Under the pieces are notes generated by a model. It was given only the letters and a program-made list of their open reading frames with translations, was not told the origin of the DNA and did no database searches. Of a DNA stretch of 64,000 bases, positions 44,553 to 54,840 are shown in pieces. The position numbers and the translations under genes were made by a program. The first letter of the stretch is position 1. Each line of letters opens with the position of its first letter. The DNA comes from Phellopilus nigrolimitatus (Eukaryota; Basidiomycota; Agaricomycetes; Hymenochaetales; Hymenochaetaceae), in NCBI GenBank assembly GCA_021029095.1, contig JAJOHG010000105.1, positions 30,897 to 94,896 of the forward strand, given 5' to 3'.

Positions 44553-46068
44553 ATGTCCTCCAAGTCACTTGCGGCGCTCTCTGTGCTCTTTTCTGTGGTC
44601 GCTCATCTGTCTCCTGTGTTTTCTCTGCCTTTCGAAGGTCTGGATAGTAGTGCGCAGCGGATCCTTAATTTGGCCACACCTGCAGCACCGCATTTTGTTG
44701 TCTACAGCGATGAATGGGTTTCTGGTGAAAATGGCCCACCCAACGTGACTGATATCAACGTCTGCTTTGTCTCTCTTCTCACACGGACTACGTGCTGAAT
44801 GGAATGAAATTTAGGGCTTCAATGTTTTGTAAATATGGTTAACTTCGGGCCTTGAAGATTTCTAATCTTATCAGCCGCTTTTAGCGCTCTTTCTTTTCTT
44901 CTCATTTCGGGAGCTTCCGATCAGGCCGAAGAATGGGTCGAGATCGGTGCAGACTCGCGAAGCTCGATTAAATCCCAGTATGCAGTAAGTGATTTCTATT
45001 TCAACGTCAGAAATCGTTCTGACGCGGCTTTCTCTCTTCAAAAAGGACGCTGGTATTCTTTTGATTGTGTCTGCATTCGGTTCGACGGACACGCCCACTA
45101 CGAGCGGCGCGGATGCCGTAGACACGGCAAACACTATAGCCGCCTGGGTCAAGCAATACGACTTGGACGGCGTCGATATCGACTACGAGGTTCTGCCGAT
45201 CGTTTCGATATAGGTGCTTTCGAAGGCTCACAGTCACTTTCGAAGGATCTCAGCGCGATGGACAAGGGTGACGGCTCGGCAGAGACTTGGCTCTCAAATT
45301 TCACGACACAGCTCCGTACACAACTTCCGCAAGGCCAGTACCTCCTGACGCATGCCCGTAGGGATTTCTGTTTAATTGCTGTATATAGAGGATTTAAAAC
45401 CATTGTCTCCCTATTCACACAGCTCTTGCACCATGGTTCTCACCCGGACAGTTTGGCGGCGGTGCTTACCTGACTGTTGACAAAAATGTCGGCAGTCTCA
45501 TCGATTGGGTGAGTGTATTGTGTTTTGATGTGTAAAAAGCAAATTCTTACGAAAATATTGCAGTACAACGTTCAGGTGAGATTGAATGCTGCATGATTTT
45601 CATTGTTCTAATTCTTACATTTACGCGCCTTGCGAAGTTTTACAATCGTAAGCTCTATGATTTCGCACCGTTTATTTTTGCCTTATAAATTCTTCGAAGA
45701 GGGATCAAGCGAGTACACCACCTGCAGCGGCCTTTTGACTACGTCCTCAAGCACCTGGCCTAAGACCGCACTATTCCAGATCGCCGCGAGCGGTATCGAC
45801 CAGGATAAACTTGTTATCGGGAAGCCTGCCACGTCGTCAGACGCAAGCAACGGATACATCGCTCCCGCGACGCTCGCGACTTGCGTTTCCCAGGCTAAGT
45901 CGCAGGGTTGGAATGCTGGCGTTATGGTGTGGGAGGTACGTTTGATCCAAATTCCTTTCTTCCAAGTGGTGAGAACTCGTTTTCCGTGGGGCTGACTTTA
46001 TATCACAGTATCCTGACGCCGCGGCCTCCTGGATCTCGAGCGTTCGCGCGGATTCGTGGCCTGTTTAA
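44553..46068 (+). CDS. Secreted GH18 chitinase, copy 2
   Basis: Tandem paralogue of copy 1 with the same exon plan, including the 14-nt (GGC TTC AAT...), 12-nt (TACAACGTTCAG) and 10-nt (TTTTACAATC) exons. Signal peptide MSSKSLAALSVLFSVVAHLS. The active site is DLDGVDIDYED, complete. Other matching strands are HFVVYSDEWVSGENGPP, ALSFLLISGASDQAEEW, LIVSAFGSTDTP, LPQGQYLLTHAP, GGGAYLTVDKNVGSLIDW, FYNQGSSEYTTC and GWNAGVMVWEYPDAA, ending SWPV before TAA at 46066-46068. About 325 aa. Same predicted role in chitin breakdown. No lesion seen, so both copies look functional; substitutions are spread along the protein, which suggests an older duplication than the Crinkler-like pair. Confidence 0.87.
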
Positions 46069-47790
46069 GGTGGTGAAACTTAATAGGTGTTCCACTTCGG
46101 GATTCCCCAGGCCATCTGATCTTTTCTTTCTTTTGTATATCGGTTATATCTGTCGAGTGTTTATCAAGACTTAGTTTGGTATTGCTGCGGAGAGATGTAC
46201 TCCTATTTGCTCCTTCTTTCTTGACTCCTACGCTTCTAGTCAAGCTTCGGAACATCGCGAGAAGTTTTAATGTGGCGTGTATGCCACATTGCCATTCTTC
46301 TAAGCAAGACTTGCCGGGTTTTGACACATGCTCGTTTTGCCGTATACTTGGAGGCATAACGCAATTTGTGCCTTGACAGGACATGAGACTGGGATCGAGA
46401 GGTAAGATCGGCCTTACGTGAAACAAGGACGCGGTGGCGGAGCCAAAAGGTCATTCTTTGTAGTCGGGCGCTGCGAGGACGCTGGACGCGGTTATTTCTA
46501 CGTCGCTGTATGCTTGGCCATTTTAGTCAATACTGAACAACACTGAGAGGAGATAAACAAGAATCAAACGCGCGATGTGTCGATCGTGGGTCCACTCCGA
46601 TTCAAAGTCCGCGCTCCGCTGCATATAAGCCGAGCGACTCATACCAATTCCCTCAATCCTCTCTTTCCTCCCAATTGCCACCATCCCTTCGACTGCCCAC
46701 GCATGGCGACCTTGAGACCATGCAAAGGGGACGTACACGGAGAGTTGTGAAGATCTTCGGGCAAGCACCTCCCGCGTTTCGTCGGCCACCGTGCCCAGGC
46801 GTGCAATACCCAGTCGTGCACCACGAACGTTGTGACCCAGTGGACCCCGGACCTGGAGGGGGTCTGCGCACCGAGGGAATCCAGGACCACGATCTGGGTG
46901 TTGTGCGTTGCGTTGTCGATATTGAGACTGACACGCTCGAGGACTAAGGGCGGTGGCAGCGTGCCGCTGCGATGATTTGGTACGTCGTCGTCGTTTGTGC
47001 CACCCGTCTCTGACAGCGACTGACTCCCACTCACTGTCATATAGTTTCGGTCCACACATCTCGCACCGTGTACGACAACACCCTCGTCGGTGTTTGCGGG
47101 AGATGAAGAGCACAGCTGTAATCCCTTTGTACGTTATCGGCACTCTTGTGCCACCCGACTCCTGATCACGTGTTAACGTTTAACGGGACTTTCGGATTCA
47201 AGCCAGAAGTCGAAGGGGGCGAAGGGTTGAGGAGTTGGCCTCGTCACCGAGTGTGCTTAGCTTCGGTGACGAGGTTTCAGAAGACTGCCGTGAGCGTTTT
47301 TATTCTTCTCTCCTGTACTTTGATCACTGAAATCCCTACATCCTTGCACATATATAATGAGCTGTGCAGGGAACGAAAATATAGACCCATATTGGTGATG
47401 GGTACTTATTAATTTCGAACTTGTTTCTAGTAAATAGCGGGAGTTGTAAAGCGGAAGAAGGCACATATACACGTACTACTATAGTAAGAATTGGGCCAGT
47501 TTGCGTCAATAGGCGCCAATATGTGTTGTAGATCAACGAGTGCAAAAAAAAAAAAAATGAAGATGGGGGACATGATCTCTACAGTGATGCATGAATCCTC
47601 CGAGAACCCGGGATAATAGATTCGACAACAATGGAGTATAGTAAACGGACTGCAGAGCGAGTAACGGCATAGTGACGCGAGAAAGCGAAGAGGAAAAACA
47701 ACAACAACCTAAATATCAGGTAGTGGAAATACAAATGTACAAGGAATACCAGTGAAAGGGGAAATGGAAATAGCTAGTACAAAATCGGAC
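46069..47790. other. Intergenic, 1.7 kb, with a doubtful reading frame
   Basis: Convergent ends of chitinase 2 and the two-TM protein gene. A TATA-like CATATAAGCC occurs near 46621. A minus-strand frame, about 46639-47040, has balanced composition (VLERVSLNIDNATHNTQIVV, SGVHWVTTFVVHDWVLHAW) and might be a small gene or a relic, but I recognise no family and no splice context. Confidence 0.35.
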
Positions 47791-49841
47791 TCAAAGCGAA
47801 CGCACTAATACAATGAGAGCGACGATGCATAACGCCAGGATGAGCATCCCACTCAGAACGGCAGCGACTCGGCACCGGGAGACCCACGGGTCCATGCGCG
47901 TTTCGACGAGCATGGATACATCCCCGCGTATATGGCCCTGTCGCGACTTGGATCTCGAGTCGGCATCCTCCCGCGCTCGATCTCCACGCAGTGACGCCAG
48001 CAGGTCCGCCGACGAGTTCTTCGCGGCCTCCCACATCGACGTCGACGCCGCGGGGGCCCCGTTCTTCTCGCTCGGCAGCCCGGGGGTCTGCTCCCGGCTT
48101 TTCTCATGGTGCGACTGGAGCTGCGGGGACGACGGGTTGTGGACAGGCAGGATCGGGCCCTCCTTCGCCCCGCTCGGGAGGCCCTCGGCCATCGTGTGCC
48201 CGCTGCGCGCGAGCATCCACCCACCGATCAGCCAGCACCACGGCGCGAGGAAGCCCGTCCAGAAGAGCACCTCCGCGGGCTTGCCCCCGCGCCACGGCGC
48301 GTGCGTCTTCAGGTTCGCATGCAGCTGCGCGAACCACTTCTCACTCGGGTGCGCGCTCTCGGCGGTCGGCGCCTCCGGCACCTTGCGCGGCGACTTGAGG
48401 AACGTGTCGATGGACGCCTTGAGACGCGCGGCGGTACTGGGCCGCTTCGTGGACGGGTCGACGAGCGTGGTGTCGCCGTCTACGAGTGGCGAGCGCCGCC
48501 TGGCCGCCTCGATGTCTTCGCCGGGGGCGGCGCTCGCGCGCCTACTTGCGGCCGCGGAGTCCTGCGCGGTGAGGTACGTCAGCTCCGTGCGCACAGACTC
48601 GGAACGCGAGAGGAGCGAGGGCGTGCGGGAGTGTAGGATGGAGACCCGCGGCGGGGGAAAGGTCATCTCCCCGAGGTCCTGCTCTTCCGGAGGCTGGAAC
48701 GCAGCGTATTCCATCGCCGGAGGATAGCCGGCAGGTAGCGGAAACGTCAGGGTCGGGCTGCGCTCGCTAACGTCTAGCGGTACCGGGTCTGGCTCGAACA
48801 CATTTTGTGACTCACGCGGGCTTGCCGGGATGACGGGAAGTGCGGGGAAGGAGCGGGGGTTCGCGTACGTGCGCGACGGGCTCGTCCCGTTCGTGTCTTC
48901 TGGCGAGCGGGGCGCAGTGGAGTGGGCCGAGTTGAACGTCGACGTAGAGGGTGTCCGGCGCACCGGGCGGTTGATGAAAAGGTTCGATTGGGCGGACGTC
49001 GCTGTGAGGGGCCAGACGTAAGCAAAACGTCAAAGTCCATCGCGGCATCGATACACGCACCCGAGTTGAGGGACGCCGTGTCCCCGTGTTTCTCGGAGAA
49101 GAACTGCACTTCTTCGATGGGCGATAGGTGGCGGCCGCGCGCGGGGAGCCAGCCAGCGGTGACACCGGAGGAGACTGGTCCGTGCTCGACATGGTCGGGC
49201 TCGCGCGGGTCGACCTCGCCGCGCAAGGGCGACTGCGAGACCTGATACACCGGTGTGCCGTAGGCCGGACTGTACGAGGCGTTTTGCTTGCGCAGCTTCG
49301 GAGAGTGCTGGTGCGTGCCAGCGTCTACGGACTGGCTGCGCGTGAGGTAGTGGTAGTGGCGGGACGCGGGCGGGGCCGGGTTCTGCGCGTCGGCGACCAT
49401 CGCCCAGAAATCCTGATCGTCTGCGGCGTAAGTCATCGTCGCGGCGACAGCGGAGGGCGATCTGATCTTCGCTGGCTGCTGCGACAAAGACGCTCGGGGT
49501 GTTGTCCTGGAGGAGCGAGAGGAGCGTGCGCCGCGCGCTGACTTTTCTGCGACAGGCCCGCGTGATCCACGAGGCTGCCCTTCACATCCGCTTGTCAAAA
49601 ACTGCTTCGCGGGAGGAAGAGAGCGCGCGAAGGACGTACCGCTTAAACTTATCGCGAAGGCTGAGACTTCATAGTGCACGTCCGAAGCGTCCGCCTCGTC
49701 GATGCGCTGGCCCTCCTGCAGGCGCGCATGGAAGAAGGGCGAGCCGAGGGAGGCCTTGACTGCAGTGATTACGCTGGACGTCGGCGGCGTATGTGGCACA
49801 GACGAGTCGCGGGTCGAATCTGAAGCGGTCGTGAACGACAT
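47791..49841 (-). CDS. Ser/Pro-rich protein with two predicted TM segments, unknown function
   Basis: Two exons in phase: 49841-49061 and 49001-47791; 663 aa. The ATG at 49839-49841 gives MSFTTASDSTRDSSVPHTPP. The first 480 residues are Ser/Thr/Pro-rich and mostly disordered, with a small conserved-looking core ADDQDFWAMVADAQN. A hydrophobic block VLFWTGFLAPWCWLIGGWML precedes a variable linker, and a strong TM helix (AAVLSGMLILALCIVALIVL) sits nine residues before or at the C-terminus. The pattern (long cytosolic tail, hydrophobic block, C-terminal anchor) occurs in a conserved fungal group of uncharacterised membrane proteins; I cannot assign a function. Confidence 0.72.
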
Positions 49842-50629
49842 GGCGGCTATCGAGGCAGGAGAGACGGGAGGGGATCCGCCACTTGCACACAGCCCAGTAG
49901 AAATAACAAGAGCGTGCACGGTGCGTTAAGCAGCAGGTATGGAGTGGCCCTCAGCTTCATGGTGGCGGACAGGACTACGCACGGCTCTATTAATCCGTCG
50001 TGCCCGGAGCACGTCTCTTTGCAGCATGGTCTACTGTAATCCCGGCCGTCCGGTTCCAGCTATATAAGTCCGGTGTAGGCTAAGGTAGTCACAATTCCCC
50101 TCTCGCTCTTTGAATTGTCCGAGAAGCACTAGAGAGCATATCCCAAGTCTTTCATATTGTGAATTCAAGCGCAGGTTTGTGAAGGTGACGCGAGCGAGAA
50201 CATGGAAGTGCAAGAGCACGAGCAGCGTGTTCAGCGTGTTCAGCGCCACACGGCCCGAGATGAAATATCATCACCTGCAAGTCTATATCCCACAAAGAAA
50301 ACCTGATCAAAATTTATGAGATGCAAATACACATGCATTTATGTATGTTCCAGGGTGAGCTCGTGTTATACAGGATATAAAATGTATGCGACAAAAGCCG
50401 GGCAAAAAGGAGATGAAAGCAAAGAAGGTAAGTATGTGTGCATTAAGAAGTAAGTTAGAGAAAAACGCGTCATGAAAGCAGTACAAAGTGCAAGAGAAGC
50501 AAAGCATTGCAGTGGGCTTGGCCATCCGGAACAATATTAAAACAAAGGTGCTCTACAAGCAAGAAAAAATAAATCCTATTGTCGTTATATCGTGCCTGTT
50601 CCCTCTCCCATATGATCACCCCCTCATCG
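49842..50629. other. Intergenic
   Basis: Upstream DNA of the two-TM protein and 3' region of the next minus-strand gene. A TATATAAG box near 50060 has no obvious gene. Nothing else seen. Confidence 0.4.
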
Positions 50630-51466
50630 TCACTTCTGCGTTGTCGAAGGAACCTCGTCTGATTCCTCGACACTCGGAATCGGGGCAGGCACAGACTTCG
50701 CAGCGGTGCTGCCCTTCTCCGACAGTTGCTTCGGCGCGCTAAAGTCTTCGGCACTGTTCTCCGCGTCAGGAGAAGTGTCGACAGACGCTTCCGCCTTCGA
50801 ATCCATTTGTGAAAGTTCGTCCGGCTTCTCGAGGGCATCCAGGGCGTCCTCAGCCGGACTGTCATCTTCCGGTCTCTCCAAAGAATCGCACTCCTTTTCG
50901 GGGGATGCCTCATCCTCAGATGGCTTAGCTTCGATCTTCGCTTCCTCGACAGGCTGCGTGCTTCCCTCTTCAGAAGGCTCTGCTGCTGCAGAAGCCTCTA
51001 ACGTATCCGTCGTCGGGCCATCGGGCACAAGCGCCTCCGCCTTCTTTTCGCTTCCCTTCTCCTCGAGCTCGACTTCCTTAACGCCCTTCGTGACCTGGCG
51101 CACCTCCTCCGTCTCCTTCGCAGGCGGCGCCGGGGTGCCGGACGTCGAGGCCGACGATTCCTCGCGAAGGGGAGTGCTAGAGGCCTCCGCCTCGCTCTCC
51201 TCCGGGATCGCGACGGAGGCGACGGAAGCGACAGATTGTCCGCGCGAGCGCTTCGTCACGGAGCCCGTCATCTCGTCGTCGTCCTCGCTCATGCGTCGTT
51301 TTTTCCCCACCTGCGGTGCATTCGACGTCGCTAAGAGGAGATAAGAAGAAGAGGTCAGCTCTGAACAGTGTATTGCATAGACTCGGTGATGCTCACCGTC
51401 GTCGTTCCATTCGCGGTCGAGGCGCGTGGTGAATGAACCAGATATTCTCCGGAGGAGCTTGAACAT
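50630..51466 (-). CDS. Small acidic Ser/Glu-rich protein, unknown
   Basis: Two exons in phase, 51466-51397 and 51330-50630, with a 66-bp GT-AG intron; 256 aa. The first 45 residues look structured and conserved: MFKLLRRISGSFTTRLDREW, NDDATSNAPQVGKKRRMSED. The rest is a disordered chain rich in Glu, Ser, Ala and Pro (for example VEEAKIEAKPSEDEASPEKE). KKRR near residue 38 could be a nuclear signal. I do not recognise a family. The intron phase and compositional bias support a real gene. Confidence 0.65.
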   Translation of the reverse strand: MFKLLRRISGSFTTRLDREWNDDGEHHRVYAIHCSELTSSSYLLLATSNAPQVGKKRRMSEDDDEMTGSVTKRSRGQSVASVASVAIPEESEAEASSTPLREESSASTSGTPAPPAKETEEVRQVTKGVKEVELEEKGSEKKAEALVPDGPTTDTLEASAAAEPSEEGSTQPVEEAKIEAKPSEDEASPEKECDSLERPEDDSPAEDALDALEKPDELSQMDSKAEASVDTSPDAENSAEDFSAPKQLSEKGSTAAKSVPAPIPSVEESDEVPSTTQK

Positions 51467-52016
51467 CACGCCTAAATGCTCGCTTCGAGCCCCAGATCAG
51501 TTTGGTTTACGTGCAGCTTCTGACCTTCAGCAAAATACGCGGGCAGTGCAGAGGAAGGCGGAGCGGAAGACGCGAGCACGACGCGGCGACTCGGGAGGTG
51601 GTTGCGTGAAGAGAAACGTGCACAACCGTCACTTGTCACGCACCGAGTAATCATTGACTTTGAACTCCGCCTTTCCTTATTCAGGGTAAAAACCTAATGT
51701 TTCGGAAGATAGCCTAATATGGACTCTTGAGGCATAGCCACGCCCCCTCAGAGAAAGCCGTTATCATCCGCGTAGCAAACTACATACGTCGCGGTGTCAG
51801 CTTCGATACGTCCTTATTTTGAGGCCGAATACTTTTCTGACCCACTTATATACATGTACAAGAAAGCTCACAAGTTGCTTATATTTTTGTGTAATAATAT
51901 ATAATTAATAATATATGATGAACATAAAAATACATTGCAAAACGCGAGATAGCAAAGCAAAAAAACATAAGGGAGCGGTAATCCACAAGAAAAAACTAGT
52001 GCCTTTCACAATATAT
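51467..52016. other. Intergenic, AT-rich
   Basis: Contains an AT-rich run near 51888-51920. No gene seen. Confidence 0.4.
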
Positions 52017-52771
52017 TCAAAACCCGACCAAGCGACACCTTCCTACGCGTTCCAGTCGAAGCTGAGACAGCAAACAAGAAGAATTTGTATATCTTTCCAC
52101 AGCTTTTTTCGTCCTCGTGCTTCTCCGTAACATAGATGACCGGTCTACAGTTTCGTCCTCAACAGCCAGCGTGGGTTCTGGTTGAGGAAAATGGGGCATT
52201 ATCTCCTCCCCCTTCCGAGAAAATATGACGGACGATCGAGTACTGACCAGACTTAGCTGGTTTGGTCGGAACTGCAGGCGGAAGCATGCTCCGTTTCCCT
52301 TTCGCAGACGTTTTCCTCACACGAATCATGTCTTTTGGTTTTGGAACGGGAAGAGGGCACGAACCGCCTTCTCCATTGCCATAGCTTCCCAGCGTGTGAT
52401 TGTTTGTTGCCTGTCGTCGGCCGTCGCTTTTCCTTGCTTTCTTGGTGGCTCGTTCTGGCTCGTGAATCGAATCGTCATCCTGCTCTGCAAATTATGCAAG
52501 GCATCGGTCTTAAAGGATGCAGCACCCGTGAAAATGGCGTTGAGATGAACAGACGCACAAGCTTACCTCCGACCCTGTTCCCGCTACAAACAGATAGGCA
52601 GATCTTCGTAGGCAGTCTCGCGATGAAGATGCACGTTTCGGCTGGAGCTTCACTTTTCTCTATCTTTCCCATCATGTTTGCTTTGAATTTTGACCATTCA
52701 CGAGTCTCCCGCAATCCATCGGTAGAACGAAAATAGTGCGTTTCAAAATCTTCGACGATACCGGCATCCAT
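52017..52771 (-). CDS. Basic, nuclear-looking protein of unknown function
   Basis: Three exons fit in phase: 52771-52567, 52484 to about 52250, and a last exon ending with TGA at 52017-52019. The start (MDAGIVEDFETHYF) lies 186 bp from the divergent JIP5 start. Visible parts are an N-terminal helical stretch (ETREWSKFKANMMGKIEKSE), EPERATKKARKSDGRR, a basic PKPKDMIRVRKTSAKGKR, and a C-terminal RRSTRTKKAVERY motif. Without the second intron the frame still runs about 25 codons to a stop, so the last splice is the least certain part. Nuclear location is inferred from the basic motifs. No family recognised. Confidence 0.6.
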
Positions 52772-52957
52772 TTTACTGTGGACGAGGATTCTGAAATGAG
52801 TTAGAAGAATAAGTGAAAAGCAGGACGGAAACGTTCGTTGCAGAAATGAATAAAGTGTCGAAAGTTCAAGCCACAAGCGCGACACGCGTTAGGTTGTGAT
52901 TACGTGATACGCAACAGCCGAGGAGCGTTTTGCCAATTATTACTCTCTTCAAAAAAA
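52772..52957. promoter_or_regulatory. Compact divergent promoter between the basic protein and JIP5
   Basis: Only 186 bp separate the two start codons, so core promoters and 5' leaders must overlap. Confidence 0.55.
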
Positions 52958-54500
52958 ATGCCAGAAATCAAAACTGGCGCACAAGTATTTGACATTGCCT
53001 TCCACCCATCTGAGCCGGTCGTGTTCACTGGGTTGCTGACCGGCGGTATCAAGGCGTTTCGGTACGACGAGCAGGGAAACTCGCAGGAAGGGTTTTCTGT
53101 CAGGCCCTCAAAACGTTCATGCAGAGGACTTGCAACGAATGAAGACGGGTCGCAGTTGTTTGCAGTTGGGAAAGGAAAGGCTTTACAGTGAGTACCGAAA
53201 CTTCTAGGTTCCAGGATCGTTCTGAAAAAATCGGCTTTACAAGTACGTTGGATGCAGCGACTGGAAAACTGATAGACTCGCGACTGGGTGTTCACAAGTG
53301 AGTGTTATACCAAGCTAGCATAGTGCGTCGAGTCTTGACTATCATAGCCTTTGCAAGAGCTCCGATCAACAGAATAAAAAGGCTCAAGCCGCACCTGTTG
53401 TGTACCGGCGACGATGACGGAGTCGTGAAGGTCAGACTCATCGCGTCCTCTTTTTGAAAGTCTCACAAATTACTCTGCGTCACAGCTATGGGATCCCCGA
53501 AAGCCAGAGGCGCTTAAATTTTATAGCCACCATTTTGATTTCATCTCTGATTTCATGTGGATAGATGGCAAAAGGCAGCTCGTTGTGACTAGGTGGGCAA
53601 ACTTCGATATTCACATTTCCGGTCTGCTAAAGGTGTAATTTACTGTAGCGGAGATGGTACGCTGTCTGTGATAGATGTTCGCTCGAACAAACCTACGCCC
53701 TTCGCACACTCCGAGGACCAGGAAGACGAACTGCTTTCCATCGTCCCGATTCGTGGCGGCGAGAAGACTGTTGTCGGCACACAGACGGGCATACTATCTA
53801 TCTTCAACCGTACGAGCGGATGGGGTGACTGCGTCGACCGGGTTCCGGGGTTTGTTCTTTCTTTACGTCTCAGGGACAGTACCTCATTCCTTTTCTTCAT
53901 CTGAACACCAGCCACCCGCACTCAATTGATGCGCTCTGCGCGCTACCTGCGTCATATCCCTCATCGCATTCGACAATCCTTACAGGTTCATCAGATGGGC
54001 TACTCCGCGCCGTGCAACTCTTTCCGACGAAATTGCTCGGTGTCGTTGCAGACCACGGCGCTTTCCCGATCGAGCGTATCGCAGTCGACATGGGCGGCAC
54101 GGGCCGCTGGGTTGGAAGCATCGGCCACGACGAAGTTTTGCGGCTCACGGACCTGCGCGAGGTCTTTGAGGATGAAAATAAGGACAGGGATGCCGACGAG
54201 GCAGTTGAGGGCGATATGGAGCCGAGAAACGACGACCCATCGGGCTTGGGCGTCGATGAGGGGTCGGAAGATAGACAGGGAGAAAACGCGCGCGACGATG
54301 ACAGCGAGACTGAGGAGCGGCCTAAGACAGAAGGTGGAAAGGATTCGGACGAGGATGGCGGTTCGGACGAGGAGCCGCAAGCGGGGAAGAGGCGGCGGAA
54401 AGGCAAGACCGAGGACCCATTGGCAACGGACAAGAAAAAGAAGAGGAAGATAAGGAAAGACGAAGTCGTTGCCGACCCGTCTTTTTTCGCTGAGCTCTAG
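52958..54500 (+). CDS. JIP5: JIP5/WDR55-like WD40 ribosome-biogenesis protein
   Basis: Six exons in phase: 52958-53187, 53244-53297, 53358-53430, 53486-53592, 53649-53849, 53912-54500; 417 aa. The ATG follows an A8 leader. WD-type blades read QVFDIAFHPSEPVVFTGLLT, HTLDAATGKLID, APINRIKRLKPHLLCTGDDD, VVKLWDPRKPEALKFYSHH, GDGTLSVIDVRSNK, TVVGTQTGILSIFNRTSGWG and TILTGSSDGLLRAVQLFPTK. The C-terminal 100 residues are an acidic tail followed by basic runs (KRRRKGK, KKKKRKIRKDE), as in JIP5. The family acts in the nucleolus in 60S subunit production. Ends 340 bp from the convergent IRE1 gene. Confidence 0.9.
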
Positions 54501-54840
54501 CATCCTTTTCTGTGTATTTTAGGTTTGCAATTAGTCTAAGCCAAAGCGGCAGGCAGTTGAGCCGTGTGTGTTTTTTTTCTAAATTATGTATAATGCTTCA
54601 AGCGCAGTATACGGATATCACAAGATATATGGAAGGCCTAACGATCGAGTCATCCAGCCAGACAACGAAACAGAACATTAGAATTCGCGCTGTATCTCCA
54701 AAATAATGCAAGTGGGATATAAATGAAATAACGAATTATACAAGTACATGACCAGGTCCACGACAGCAAAGCTTATGCTAATAAGGAAAAACAAACAAAG
54801 TATAACATATATCCGACACGAGGAGAGTCAAAAAAAAGGA
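54501..54840. other. Convergent 3' regions of JIP5 and IRE1
   Basis: 340 bp, AT-rich, no gene. Confidence 0.4.

Noticed and set aside
46523..47143. Minus-strand frame of about 206 codons and an overlapping one of about 138 codons
   Set aside because: No family motif, no ATG in a good context for the longer one, and mutually overlapping frames; kept only as a doubtful note in the intergenic entry.
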